From assembly GCA_964421245.1 (NCBI GenBank), contig CAYQVW010000003.1, positions 1 to 64,000 of the forward strand: a stretch of DNA of 64,000 nucleotides, written 5' to 3'. A program made the translations under genes and the position numbers. The stretch comes from CAYQVW01 sp964421245 (GTDB lineage: Bacteria > Margulisbacteria > WOR-1 > XYC2-FULL-46-14). Under the pieces are notes generated by a model. The model saw only the letters and a program-made list of their open reading frames with translations, made no database searches and had not been told where the DNA came from. Shown here piece after piece: positions 25,449 to 33,983 of this stretch. The stretch's first letter is position 1. Every line of letters begins with the position of its first letter.

Positions 25449-28400
25449 ATGGGAACAATAACAGAAAGTTTATCTGGACCAAGAGGTGCTCGAAAAGAAT
25501 CTCCACGTGGTAGGGGAGGTGCTCCTCCTGCTCCAATTCGTGCAAAAAAAGTTGGAAAGGTAGAGATAACTCCTAAAGATAGAAGACTTTTAAAATTTAT
25601 TGGAGTTACTAATCGCATGTATAGAGATCCCGTAGCAAAAATCAACTATGGACTACAAAAATATTCTTGGCCAAAGCTTAGTAATGCAACAAAGCGGCTA
25701 CGCTATTCGATCGAAAGAAGGGTCTTAAAGGGTAAAAAACGAGCAACTCGTAGACTAAGTAGTAAGGATTATGTCCAATTTAGTTTAAAGGGCTATTTTG
25801 GAATTACTGAGGTTTATGAAAGGATATTGGTTGAATTACCAAGACGGATGAGTAGGATATTAAGAAGAGAATTGTCAGGATTGGTAGGGGCTGATCTTAC
25901 CAAAACAACTCCTGAACACTTGTCAAAATTAGAGGATAAGTTAGAGCAGTTAAAAAAAGGTAAATGGAAAAGGAAAAGTAGATTATATTCAAAGAATAAG
26001 GAGATTATTAAGGATCTTCAGATAATTGCTAAAACATTAAAGCATTATTTTAATCCAGCAAATACAGCTCATGAAGGGCTATATAATAAATTCGATAAAG
26101 AGGTACAAACAATGTACCATGCTGCAAGGGGAAAGGTTGTTCGAAGAGATTTTGATGCAGGATACAGAGGAACTTATTCCGGCACTGTGGAACAGTTGAA
26201 TCGTGATCTTTTGTCAAAACTTAGCCCAGGATTACAGAAATATCTTTTTGGAGGAAAACCATTAGCGTCCTTAAAAGGTAAACAAATGATGAAGGCTAGT
26301 GGAAGGTTTACCGCTATATACATTCAAGGGCCACTTAAAGCTATTATCCCCCAAGGGACGAAGAAGGTAATTTTAATCGGACGTAATCTTAAGGGTGCAG
26401 ATGGAAAACCAATTATTGGTAGCTTTGATTTAACCAAGGCTAAAGATGTTGTCAAAGAGGCAAAAGTAGTTAAAGTAGAAGATAAGGGTAAGCCTGGATC
26501 GCATGAGGTTACAGTTGAGATTAAATTCGAAGACGGTGTTGATGCAACAAAAGTAAATAGCGTTGATTTAGGAGCTGTTTTTAAGAAAGAAATAGGTATA
26601 GAGACGTATCCAGTTCGTATCCCACTCAAAGCTGGAGGACCATCAGATAGAGACAAACGTATAGGTCTCTCAGAAACGTTCGGAGCGCGTAGAAGAGGTA
26701 GGACTTGGGAAGGGAAAACTAGTAGCCAAAAGGGAGGAAAACCTGAATGGATTGCTAAAGCAGAAATTGGTTATGAAGGATTTCTTGGAGATGATGAGAA
26801 TGGAGAAAAAGTTAAATTAGAAGATACTGGTGAAGCTACTCAAGCATTTAGTGGAAAACTAGTTCTTGGTGGAGAATTTCATCCTGGCCCAGTAACTTTA
26901 ACTCCTATAGGCTCTTTAGTTTATAAAGGAGGCTTTGGAACAGGGGAAGCTGATAGTGTTGATGAACCTAATAATGCCGACAGTGTTGAAGGATCGATCG
27001 GTTTAGGACTCTATTATAACGCTTCAAAATTTGCCTTAAGGGGCATGGCAGCATATCAAGGAAAATGGACCGATACTTTTGCAGGTAACAATTTTGGTGA
27101 GAATAAGTTTGTTTTGAATGCAGGAGTAAGTATTAAGGCCCATGATAATTTTACTATTGACGTCGATTATAGGGGACGACTTGGAGAGAAGAGGAACGGT
27201 TTAGAGAGTGATACTGAGGGTATTACTCATTATCAAAATAATCTTGCTTTAGGTGTTAGAGTTCCGCTATCTTCGGCAACCATATTTGCTGGTGCAGATC
27301 TGAAATTTGATACCAATGGAATACCTTCACTTTCTGGTGTATCGGACGAAACAAGGACTGATATAGCTGTTGGTGGACATGCTGGTGCAATTTGGAGCCT
27401 GACCCCAAATAGTCAATTACATCTTTTAGGTAATATATCGTCTGGGGCCTTTGATGTAGAGTCTGATCGTCTAACTGGTGGGGTTGAAGCGGGATATAGA
27501 TATTTAGACAACGATGGAATTACGAGATTTTCTGTTAGTGGAAGATATGAAAGAAAAGAGGGGGAATATGGAGATTCGGATAAGGGGCTATTAAAACTAC
27601 GTTGGAATTTTGCGGAGTTTATGGGAGTGTATGGAGCTGTTGGCGGACAATTAGTTCCAAGTAAAGTGGATCAATCAGGAGCTAAGGTACTGGCTGGTTT
27701 AACTTTCAGTTGGCCTACACCAGCTACACCGTCAATATCGACTAAAGAAGATCGTGCCAATATGATTGATAGGATATATACGAATCTTGGGACCGATAAC
27801 ATATCTTCTGCATCAGAAAACCTTTATACCACTCGAGTAATTAATAAAGGCGGTTCTGGTATGCAGAGTGCTAGTGCCAATACTGTACTTCGTGCTGTTA
27901 TTGCCTTTAAGAAAGGGCAGTTTAATAGCGACAATGCTTATAAGAACTGGGAAGCTACAATAAGTGGTGTTGATCTTTCTGCTTTGCGTACAGACATTGA
28001 AACTCATGATAAGAGCGGAATGGTTCCTAATCCAAAAACTGATACAGAAAATGTATCAGCCGGTAGTTTAGCTCCGGTTAAGGTTATGATTGCGGAGAAA
28101 CTGGATGGACGTAATAGAACATTCTATGTTTCTGAGACAGAGAAAAAAGGATACTTATTTATTGACGATGCAGTCGACATAGCCTCCAATGTTACCCCTC
28201 GTAAAACCAGGGTATTTCAGATCATAAAGGCACGAGCTAAGAATGGGATAAATGTTAAAGGGTCATTTGAAGGATCTAATGTTGCCCAAAAACTAATTGA
28301 CGCAGCTTATCGGATTGCTCCAAGAGACAAAGGAGTTAGGGCAGCGTTGGTTGCTCAGCAAGTTAATGCGGCAGTAATGGAAGTTGGACGTAAAGCCCTG

Positions 28401-28985
28401 ATAGGGGTTGTAAAAGTTGCAGCTACTGATAAGGATGCTTTTGAAAAGGCGGTCAAAGGACTTAAAGCCTTTACTCCAGAAGCAGTTAAGCTAATCCAAT
28501 TACACGCTGGAAATATTGATGCCAAGAGAAAGGATACAGCGGCGATTGAGATAAGAGAGCCGCATGTAAAATTTAAACCGGTACTTAACGCTTCCTCGGC
28601 TGCGACTGCTGCTCTTAAAACAGCAGGAGCAGGTGCGGCTACGATTGATCCAGGGGCAGCGATAACTCCAGGAGCTCCTCCAGATGTAGCAGCATTTACA
28701 GCCAAATTAAAAGGATCCCTAGCAAAAAAGGTAAAAGCTGCTCTTGATGCAGAAGGACTTACTGCTATAAAAGAGCCAATAACGATTGAGGTAAAAATAG
28801 ATGCAGCTGGTGAGAATGCAGAAATCAACAGCACTACTTTAACTCCTAAGTTCATTGCTGAGGCTAATAAGGTAAAGACAAATTCTCACCTAAAGTTTCA
28901 GAGCAGATTGAAGGGCTTAAAAATTAAATTAAATCCAAAAGCTCCAAGTACGGCTAAAAGAACAATAGATATCAAATTGGACTAA
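25449..28985 (+). CDS. Large protein with outer-membrane-barrel-like middle and no signal peptide
   Basis: 1178 aa, ATG after AAGGAGG. Residues 1-250 are basic and helical. About 280-400 is Ig/TIG-like (KKVILIGRNL). About 436-755 shows alternating hydrophobic beta-strands with short turns, typical of an outer-membrane barrel (GYEGFLGDD, GLGLYYNASKFALRGMAAYQ, NNLALGVRVPLSSATIFAGADLK within). The C-terminal 400 residues are helical/mixed and alanine-rich. No N-terminal signal peptide or lipobox is visible, which is odd for a barrel; the small membrane-anchored partner upstream might assist, or a non-classical route is used. Family not recognised. Last gene before a strong terminator. Confidence 0.6.
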   Translation: MGTITESLSGPRGARKESPRGRGGAPPAPIRAKKVGKVEITPKDRRLLKFIGVTNRMYRDPVAKINYGLQKYSWPKLSNATKRLRYSIERRVLKGKKRATRRLSSKDYVQFSLKGYFGITEVYERILVELPRRMSRILRRELSGLVGADLTKTTPEHLSKLEDKLEQLKKGKWKRKSRLYSKNKEIIKDLQIIAKTLKHYFNPANTAHEGLYNKFDKEVQTMYHAARGKVVRRDFDAGYRGTYSGTVEQLNRDLLSKLSPGLQKYLFGGKPLASLKGKQMMKASGRFTAIYIQGPLKAIIPQGTKKVILIGRNLKGADGKPIIGSFDLTKAKDVVKEAKVVKVEDKGKPGSHEVTVEIKFEDGVDATKVNSVDLGAVFKKEIGIETYPVRIPLKAGGPSDRDKRIGLSETFGARRRGRTWEGKTSSQKGGKPEWIAKAEIGYEGFLGDDENGEKVKLEDTGEATQAFSGKLVLGGEFHPGPVTLTPIGSLVYKGGFGTGEADSVDEPNNADSVEGSIGLGLYYNASKFALRGMAAYQGKWTDTFAGNNFGENKFVLNAGVSIKAHDNFTIDVDYRGRLGEKRNGLESDTEGITHYQNNLALGVRVPLSSATIFAGADLKFDTNGIPSLSGVSDETRTDIAVGGHAGAIWSLTPNSQLHLLGNISSGAFDVESDRLTGGVEAGYRYLDNDGITRFSVSGRYERKEGEYGDSDKGLLKLRWNFAEFMGVYGAVGGQLVPSKVDQSGAKVLAGLTFSWPTPATPSISTKEDRANMIDRIYTNLGTDNISSASENLYTTRVINKGGSGMQSASANTVLRAVIAFKKGQFNSDNAYKNWEATISGVDLSALRTDIETHDKSGMVPNPKTDTENVSAGSLAPVKVMIAEKLDGRNRTFYVSETEKKGYLFIDDAVDIASNVTPRKTRVFQIIKARAKNGINVKGSFEGSNVAQKLIDAAYRIAPRDKGVRAALVAQQVNAAVMEVGRKALIGVVKVAATDKDAFEKAVKGLKAFTPEAVKLIQLHAGNIDAKRKDTAAIEIREPHVKFKPVLNASSAATAALKTAGAGAATIDPGAAITPGAPPDVAAFTAKLKGSLAKKVKAALDAEGLTAIKEPITIEVKIDAAGENAEINSTTLTPKFIAEANKVKTNSHLKFQSRLKGLKIKLNPKAPSTAKRTIDIKLD

Positions 28986-28986
28986 T

Positions 28987-29020
28987 AATGGAGCCAGGAC
29001 ACCTGGTTCCATTTTATTTT
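28987..29020 (+). terminator. Rho-independent terminator
   Basis: Twelve-pair stem 28987-28998 / 29002-29013 (one G-U pair), 3-nt loop ACA, then TTATTTT. Starts 2 nt after the stop of the large barrel-like gene and closes that transcription unit. The smpB promoter begins inside its tail. Confidence 0.9.
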
Positions 29021-29022
29021 GA

Positions 29023-29035
29023 TATAATCAAATCA
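29023..29035 (+). promoter_or_regulatory. smpB -10 box with leaderless start
   Basis: TATAAT at 29023-29028; the smpB ATG is at 29035, only 6 nt further. There is no space for a Shine-Dalgarno sequence, so the transcript probably starts at or next to the A of ATG. No good -35 box is visible. Confidence 0.6.
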
Positions 29036-29499
29036 TGGCTAAGTACTATAAAGTTATTGCTAATAACCGAAAAGCCTTTCATGACTTTAATATCCAACTA
29101 AAGTATAAAGCCGGTATAGTCTTAGAAGGATTTGAGGTCAAGTCAATTCGTCTTGGAAATGTGAATTTTAAAGATAGTTTTTGTAGAGTTGATCACGAAG
29201 AGCTTTGGTTATATAATATGCATGTGTCAGGTTATCGGTTTACCAGGGGATCAGGGGATCAGGAGCCGGATAGAAAAAGAAAACTTCTCTTAAATAAAAG
29301 AGAGACTAAGAAGGTTGTTGGTAAGATAGCGGAAAGAGGGATGGTTTGTGTCCCGTTAAAGATTTTTCTAGATGGTAACTGGGTTAAGGTTGAAATCGGT
29401 TTAGGGAAATCGAAAAAACAGTTTGAAAAAAGAGATACTTTAAAGAAGAAAGATCAACAGAGAGATATAAATAGGGCTTTGAGGGAGAGGAAAAAATGA
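29035..29499 (+). CDS. smpB: SsrA-binding protein SmpB
   Basis: 154 aa, normal length. SmpB binds tmRNA and delivers it to stalled ribosomes for trans-translation. Family features: N-terminal RKAFHDFNI..YKAGIVLEGFEVKSIR, the HVSGY loop, RKRKLLLNKRE and a basic C-terminal tail (KKKDQQRDINRALRERKK) that mimics mRNA in the decoding centre. The usual loop before the R-K-L-L-L motif carries a GSGDQEPD segment encoded by a GGGGATCA repeat (29243-29264), absent from typical SmpB. The tmRNA gene lies 615 bp downstream, with two small genes between. Leaderless start. Confidence 0.95.
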   Translation: MAKYYKVIANNRKAFHDFNIQLKYKAGIVLEGFEVKSIRLGNVNFKDSFCRVDHEELWLYNMHVSGYRFTRGSGDQEPDRKRKLLLNKRETKKVVGKIAERGMVCVPLKIFLDGNWVKVEIGLGKSKKQFEKRDTLKKKDQQRDINRALRERKK

Positions 29500-29669
29500 C
29501 AAAATATTCTGGAGACGATTTAGCAAAAATTGCCAAAGAAGATTTGGTCAAAGAAGCGAAGCAGATGAAAAAAAAGGATTTAAATCCAAGAGAAGAATCT
29601 GCGATGGGTAAAGTTGCCAAAGTGCTGGCAAAAAATGCAGTGAAAGATGTAAAGAAAGGGAGAAAATAA
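29496..29669 (+). CDS. Small 57-aa lysine-rich protein
   Basis: ATG overlaps the smpB stop (ATGA), giving translational coupling, and the stop is followed 1 nt later by the next ATG. Sequence is helical and lysine-rich with KYSGDDLAKIAKEDLVKEA near the start. No family recognised. Tight packing between two coding genes supports it being real. Confidence 0.6.
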   Translation: MTKYSGDDLAKIAKEDLVKEAKQMKKKDLNPREESAMGKVAKVLAKNAVKDVKKGRK

Positions 29670-29670
29670 T

Positions 29671-30114
29671 ATGGTTAGAGTACCGGGGCATGTTCCACCG
29701 GCTTCTATTCCTCCACGTCCTTCCGGAAAAGGAAGAAAAGGAAGAATTGGGCGTCAGGGTGGAAGAGCTGGAAAATCAGGACAAGTAGCTCGGGCTCCAT
29801 CAATGGACTCTCATGCAATTGCAGTTGCTCTAGCTTCTGCTGCTAAAGAGGCAAAAGAGAAAGAGCTCTCTTTTCACGAGATATTACAGAGAGTAATTGA
29901 TTTAACAGGGATTAAAAATCCGCAGGGTGCAATGGAAGAGGCTAATCGCCAACTGCAAGAAGAGATTGATAAAACTTTAGATGATATTAAATCCAATAAA
30001 GAGTTAATGGAGGAAGCACAAGGCTGGGAATCATTTGCCGAGCTTTTGGGCGGACAATTATCCAAAGAACAACTACAAGAATTCTTTGGTGGTATTAAGA
30101 GGGAGCTTCATTAG
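29671..30114 (+). CDS. Small unknown protein upstream of ssrA
   Basis: 147 aa. A glycine/arginine/proline-rich basic N-terminus (about 1-43, e.g. SGKGRKGRIGRQGGRAGK) resembles a disordered RNA-binding tail; the remainder (about 45-147) is helical and acidic, with NPQGAMEEANRQLQEEIDK and GWESFAELLGGQLSKE. ATG follows AAAGAAAGGGAG. The stop codon's last base is the first base of tmRNA, so the gene is read through into ssrA. No family recognised. Position between smpB and ssrA makes a ribosome-related role conceivable. Confidence 0.55.
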   Translation: MVRVPGHVPPASIPPRPSGKGRKGRIGRQGGRAGKSGQVARAPSMDSHAIAVALASAAKEAKEKELSFHEILQRVIDLTGIKNPQGAMEEANRQLQEEIDKTLDDIKSNKELMEEAQGWESFAELLGGQLSKEQLQEFFGGIKRELH

Positions 30115-30464
30115 GGGCTGTAAGGGTATTGACGCGGTGATTTCGGAGTCTTGGTAGCGAGTCGAGCATGTCATCTAATCTCGTTAAACTTTGGTGGCAA
30201 AATATAAACGCAAAATCATTTTTTGCAAACTTGTTGGAGAGAACCAGGGAGGCTTTGGCTTCTTTGACTTTGACTCCGGCAAGGGCAGCAGCTTAACAGC
30301 TTGCGGCCGCACTCCCCAGCTTTGCCGGTAGGGCTGGATCAGAGTGTTATTTTATCGGCAACAAATTAGTTTCAATGTTCCGCCCGCCTCGGGTTAAGAG
30401 GATACACTCGTAGAAACCAATTCATCGTTCATCACGGACGCGGGTTCGACTCCCGCCAGCTCCA
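30114..30464 (+). ncRNA. ssrA: tmRNA
   Basis: 351 nt. The 5' end GGGGCTG pairs with CAGCTCC at the 3' end (one G-U pair), and the T-arm GCGGGTTCGACTCCCGC precedes it; CCA is not encoded. The 5' part GTAAGGGTATTGACGCGGTGATTTCGG is typical of tmRNA. The resume codon is probably GCA at 30210 (context AAACGCAAA, as in cyanobacterial tmRNA), giving a reading frame to TAA at 30294-30296 that encodes 28 residues ending PARAAA. Resume at GCA 30225 in the same frame would give 23 residues. Rescues stalled ribosomes together with SmpB, encoded just upstream. Confidence 0.95.
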
Positions 30465-30471
30465 TTTGTGA

Positions 30472-30485
30472 TATAATATTCTCAA
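30472..30485 (+). promoter_or_regulatory. metX -10 box with leaderless start
   Basis: TATAAT at 30472-30477, ATG 30485, 7 nt between. Located directly after the tmRNA 3' end; no terminator or SAM riboswitch is visible between ssrA and metX. Confidence 0.6.
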
Positions 30486-31585
30486 TGCTTCTATCAAAAA
30501 TCCAAGAATTTAAATTTGATGAGCTACCATTAGAGTCTGGTGAAGTTTTATCCCCCGTTACTCTTGCATACGAGACTTACGGAAAATTAAACTCTGATAA
30601 AAGTAATGCTATTTTAATTTGCCATGCTTTATCTGGAGATTCGCATATTGCAGGTAAATATTCTGATTCGGACAAAAAAACAGGTTGGTGGGATTCTGTC
30701 ATTGGACCAGAAAAAGCGATTGATACCGATAAATACTTTGTAATTTGTGCCAATATTATTGGTGGCTGTCGTGGATCGACCGGACCCTCTTCAATAAATC
30801 CAAAAACAAATAAACCTTATGCACTGGACTTTCCAATGATAACCATAACCGATATGGTTAATGCTCAAAAGAAATTAATAGATCATTTTGGAATACCTAA
30901 GCTTCTTTCGGTGATTGGGGGATCCATGGGCGGTATGCTGGTGCTCGAGTGGGCAGTTTCTTATCCAGAAATGGTTAAATCGGTAATTCCAGTTGCGACT
31001 ACTTCGCGCTTATCGGCTCAGGGGATTGCTTTTAACGAAGTTGGACGCCGAGCAATTATGGCTGATCCTAACTTTAAAAATGGGAATTATTATGATTCAA
31101 GTCCTCCTTCAGATGGCTTAGCTATAGCTCGTATGATTGGGCACATTACTTATCTATCGGATGAGGCAATGCATGCGAAGTTCGGACGCCAATTAAAGGG
31201 AGAAAAGAAGTTTCAAACTAAATTTGGAGTAGATTTTCAGGTTGAAAGCTATCTTCAACACCAGGGTCTCTCTTTTACTCAGCGTTTTGATGCAAATTCT
31301 TATTTATATATTACCAAAGCGATAGATATTTTTGATTTAGGGGAGTCTTATGGTGGCTTAAAAGAGGCCTTCCAAAGATCTCGGGGGATTAAGTTTTTAG
31401 TTATTTCGTTTACCTCCGATTGGTTGTTTCCGGCTTACCAGTCCTGGGATATGGTCAAGGCCCTAAAGGCGAATTCTATACCAGTTTCGTATAGAAATAT
31501 TGAGTCATCGGCTGGGCACGATGCATTTTTGCTGGATGATCCGCAATTAAAAGATATTTTGGAGGGCTTTTTAGCAAATGCCTGA
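30485..31585 (+). CDS. metX: Homoserine O-acetyltransferase (MetX)
   Basis: 366 aa alpha/beta-hydrolase-fold acyltransferase of methionine biosynthesis, transferring an acyl group from acyl-CoA to L-homoserine. The nucleophile elbow GGSMGGM has Ser at 147; the catalytic His lies in [11 protein letters not shown] near residue 343 and the Asp in [13 protein letters not shown]. The N-terminal CHALSGDSH and [14 protein letters not shown] blocks are typical. Acetyl versus succinyl specificity is not settled by these motifs. Overlaps metW by 8 nt, the standard metXW pair. Leaderless start. Confidence 0.95.
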   Translation: MLLSKIQEFKFDELPLESGEVLSPVTLAYETYGKLNSDKSNAILICHALSGDSHIAGKYSDSDKKTGWWDSVIGPEKAIDTDKYFVICANIIGGCRGSTGPSSINPKTNKPYALDFPMITITDMVNAQKKLIDHFGIPKLLSVIGGSMGGMLVLEWAVSYPEMVKSVIPVATTSRLSAQGIAFNEVGRRAIMADPNFKNGNYYDSSPPSDGLAIARMIGHITYLSDEAMHAKFGRQLKGEKKFQTKFGVDFQVESYLQHQGLSFTQRFDANSYLYITKAIDIFDLGESYGGLKEAFQRSRGIKFLVISFTSDWLFPAYQSWDMVKALKANSIPVSYRNIESSAGHDAFLLDDPQLKDILEGFLANA

Positions 31586-32180
31586 AAATTTTAAACCAGA
31601 CTATAATAAGATTATCGATTGGGTAGTTGCTGGCAGTCGGGTTTTAGATGTTGGGTGCGGGGATGGTAAATTACTTAATCGATTGCGATCAGAAAAAAAT
31701 ATCATTGGGGTAGGGGTAGATAAGGACCCTGCTAACCTCGATAATTGCATTGGTAAAGGCCTAAGTGTTATCCAAATTGATTTGGATATTGAAAGACGCT
31801 TGAAGGATTTTCCTGATAAAACTTTTGATTATGTTGTATTAAATGATACCCTGCAGGCACTTGAGCATCCATTGGATGTATTGCTCGAGATGCTTCGGCT
31901 TGGAAAAAAGGTTATTGTCGGTTTTCCTAATTTTGCACATATAGTATCTAGAAGTTACTTGTTTTTTAAGGGGAAGATGCCGATGTCAAAAACCCTTCCT
32001 TATGAATGGTATGACACCCCCAATATTCATTTTATGACCATTAAGGATTTTAATAACCTTTGTAAAAAACGCGGTATTCGAATAATCAAAAAAACCTATT
32101 TTACTGAAACCTTTAAAGAGGTTCCATCAATTTTTGCTAATTTGTTTGCAAGTGAAGCTGTGTATTTAATCGAGAAGTAG
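31578..32180 (+). CDS. metW: Methionine biosynthesis protein MetW
   Basis: 200 aa. SAM-binding motif [15 protein letters not shown] at the N-terminus, then the MetW-specific QALEHP, GFPNFAH and [18 protein letters not shown] blocks. MetW is the partner that makes MetX active in many bacteria. Start codon overlaps the 3' end of metX. Meets cstA tail to tail with no gap. Confidence 0.95.
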   Translation: MPENFKPDYNKIIDWVVAGSRVLDVGCGDGKLLNRLRSEKNIIGVGVDKDPANLDNCIGKGLSVIQIDLDIERRLKDFPDKTFDYVVLNDTLQALEHPLDVLLEMLRLGKKVIVGFPNFAHIVSRSYLFFKGKMPMSKTLPYEWYDTPNIHFMTIKDFNNLCKKRGIRIIKKTYFTETFKEVPSIFANLFASEAVYLIEK

Positions 32181-33983
32181 TTAGCCTAAATGGAATTCGT
32201 CTACTAATTTGTCTTCCTCTTCTTCAAACTCGAGTTTTTCACCCGGTTTTTCACGCAGGCGTTTTGTAAAGAGGTCTCCTGCCTTTGCCACCAAGGCAAC
32301 TGAGAGAATAAGAAGAAGTAAATCAGCTATTATTAATAACCAGTTTCCGGTTGGAATGTATTTTTGAAATAATAACATTAGGAGCGAGGTAAAAGTTGTA
32401 ATCAGCATGAAGAATGCCGGGATAATAGTAAACCAAACCGGTTTTCTTCTAATCATAAGCCAAGCGGAAATTGCAATTAGGGTTAAGGCGGCCATTAGTT
32501 GGTTGGCTGTTCCAAAAATTGGCCAAATGGTTATGTAAGCATTGGTGTATCCAAAAAGAAACATCAAGAGAACTGCAATCCCAGAGTTAAAAAGATAAGA
32601 TTTTAAAATTTTAGGAGGATTTTTAAATATGGCATCCCACAATTCTTCAAGTAAGTATCTCTCTAGTCTAACAGCAGTATCAAGTGATGTAATAACAAAT
32701 CCTTCTACCATCAATATTCCAAGAATAGTGCCAAAGGCCTGTGGAATCCCGAGGCCGTATTTCAACATGTTTCCAACACCCATAGCAAAAGCTAGAATTG
32801 GATTTGATCCAATTGCGTTGGTTGGAAAAACAATTGCTTTGTAATCTATAAAGCTTAATCCGGCACCAACCGCAATAAAAACACAGATGGCAAGTATTGC
32901 TTCGAGCAACATTGCACCGAACCCAACAAAACGGGCCTCTTTCTCATTGCGTAATTGTTTTGATGATGTTCCGGAAGAGACCAGGGAGTGGAAGCCCGAG
33001 ATTGCACCGCAGGCAACAGTTATAAATAAGACGGGGAAGATATAGCCAAGAGAGCTGTGGCCGGAGGCCTCGACAATATTAAAAGCTGGAGCAGCCATTG
33101 TAACGCCCTTTATTCCAGCTGCAATGATGCTTAACACTAAAACAGTCATTCCGGCATATAGTATATGTACATTGGTAAAGTCTCTTGGTTGCAGGATGAG
33201 CCAAACTGGAATACCTGCAGCTATAAATGCATAAAGCGATAAAATAATCATCCAGAGTTTTGGATCAATTGAAAGGGGGAAATTAAAACCTGTTATTATT
33301 GCAATAATTGCAATAATTGATGCAACCACAGTCATTATCCCTGCATTAATTTTCTTTTTATAAAGAAGAAAACCGATTAAAGGGGCGAGTAGGGTCATAA
33401 TTATTACCGAGGTTGAAGCAATGCCACCTATTTTTGCTTTTAATATTCCTTCATGTAACTCAGTTTTTAGCATAACTTGATCAGCTCCAAGACGGAGCAT
33501 TGATAGTGGGGCCAAAGAAGTTAGGGCTTTTGCCGTTAGCCCCAAAAATGCGGATGTAACAAGAACCAGCATGATAATTGTAAATATAATAAAGAGAATG
33601 AAGCCGGTTTTTCCCATTGTACGGCTTGCGACTTCGGCCATTGAACGGCCACCTTCTCGCATTGATATAAAAAGAGAGGTAAAGTCATGCATTGCCCCAA
33701 TAAATACAGCGCCAATTAAGAGCCATAGCCACAATGGGATATATCCAAAAAATAATGCAATGGTTGGCCCAATTATTGGGCCTGCTCCGGCAATTGAGGC
33801 AAAGTGATGCCCGACAAGAACAATTGGATGGGTTGGAACATAATCATGATGGTCGGCAAGTTTGACTGCGGGTGTTTTTCTTTTTTCATTGATCCCAAGA
33901 ATTTTAGAAATGTATCTGGCGTAGAGATAATAAGCCGCAATGAAAATAAAAACGCTGATTATTAGGATTAATAGAATATTCAT
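32181..33983 (-). CDS. cstA: Carbon starvation protein CstA-type peptide/pyruvate transporter
   Basis: 600 aa with about 15 membrane segments. N-terminal GHHFASIAGAGPIIGPTIA is the CstA hallmark; FHSLVSSGTSSKQL and GYTNAYITIWPIFGTANQL are also conserved. CstA proteins import peptides or pyruvate during starvation. A charged C-terminal tail (LEFEEEEDKLVDEF) closes it. Start overlaps the stop of the upstream glycosyltransferase-porin gene by 4 nt (ATGA), so it is the last gene of a three-gene minus-strand operon. Confidence 0.95.
   Translation of the reverse strand: MNILLILIISVFIFIAAYYLYARYISKILGINEKRKTPAVKLADHHDYVPTHPIVLVGHHFASIAGAGPIIGPTIALFFGYIPLWLWLLIGAVFIGAMHDFTSLFISMREGGRSMAEVASRTMGKTGFILFIIFTIIMLVLVTSAFLGLTAKALTSLAPLSMLRLGADQVMLKTELHEGILKAKIGGIASTSVIIMTLLAPLIGFLLYKKKINAGIMTVVASIIAIIAIITGFNFPLSIDPKLWMIILSLYAFIAAGIPVWLILQPRDFTNVHILYAGMTVLVLSIIAAGIKGVTMAAPAFNIVEASGHSSLGYIFPVLFITVACGAISGFHSLVSSGTSSKQLRNEKEARFVGFGAMLLEAILAICVFIAVGAGLSFIDYKAIVFPTNAIGSNPILAFAMGVGNMLKYGLGIPQAFGTILGILMVEGFVITSLDTAVRLERYLLEELWDAIFKNPPKILKSYLFNSGIAVLLMFLFGYTNAYITIWPIFGTANQLMAALTLIAISAWLMIRRKPVWFTIIPAFFMLITTFTSLLMLLFQKYIPTGNWLLIIADLLLLILSVALVAKAGDLFTKRLREKPGEKLEFEEEEDKLVDEFHLG

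Noticed and set aside
24796..25545. 249-codon minus-strand frame opposite the basic-tailed protein
   Set aside because: Low-complexity phenylalanine/leucine-rich translation that mirrors the lysine-rich plus-strand gene; no promoter or ribosome site.
26324..26656. Minus-strand open frame within the 1178-aa gene
   Set aside because: Antisense shadow of a coding region with strong codon structure; no start signal.
30465..30484. SAM riboswitch before metX
   Set aside because: Only 20 nt separate ssrA and metX, with a -10 box in them; no space for a riboswitch.
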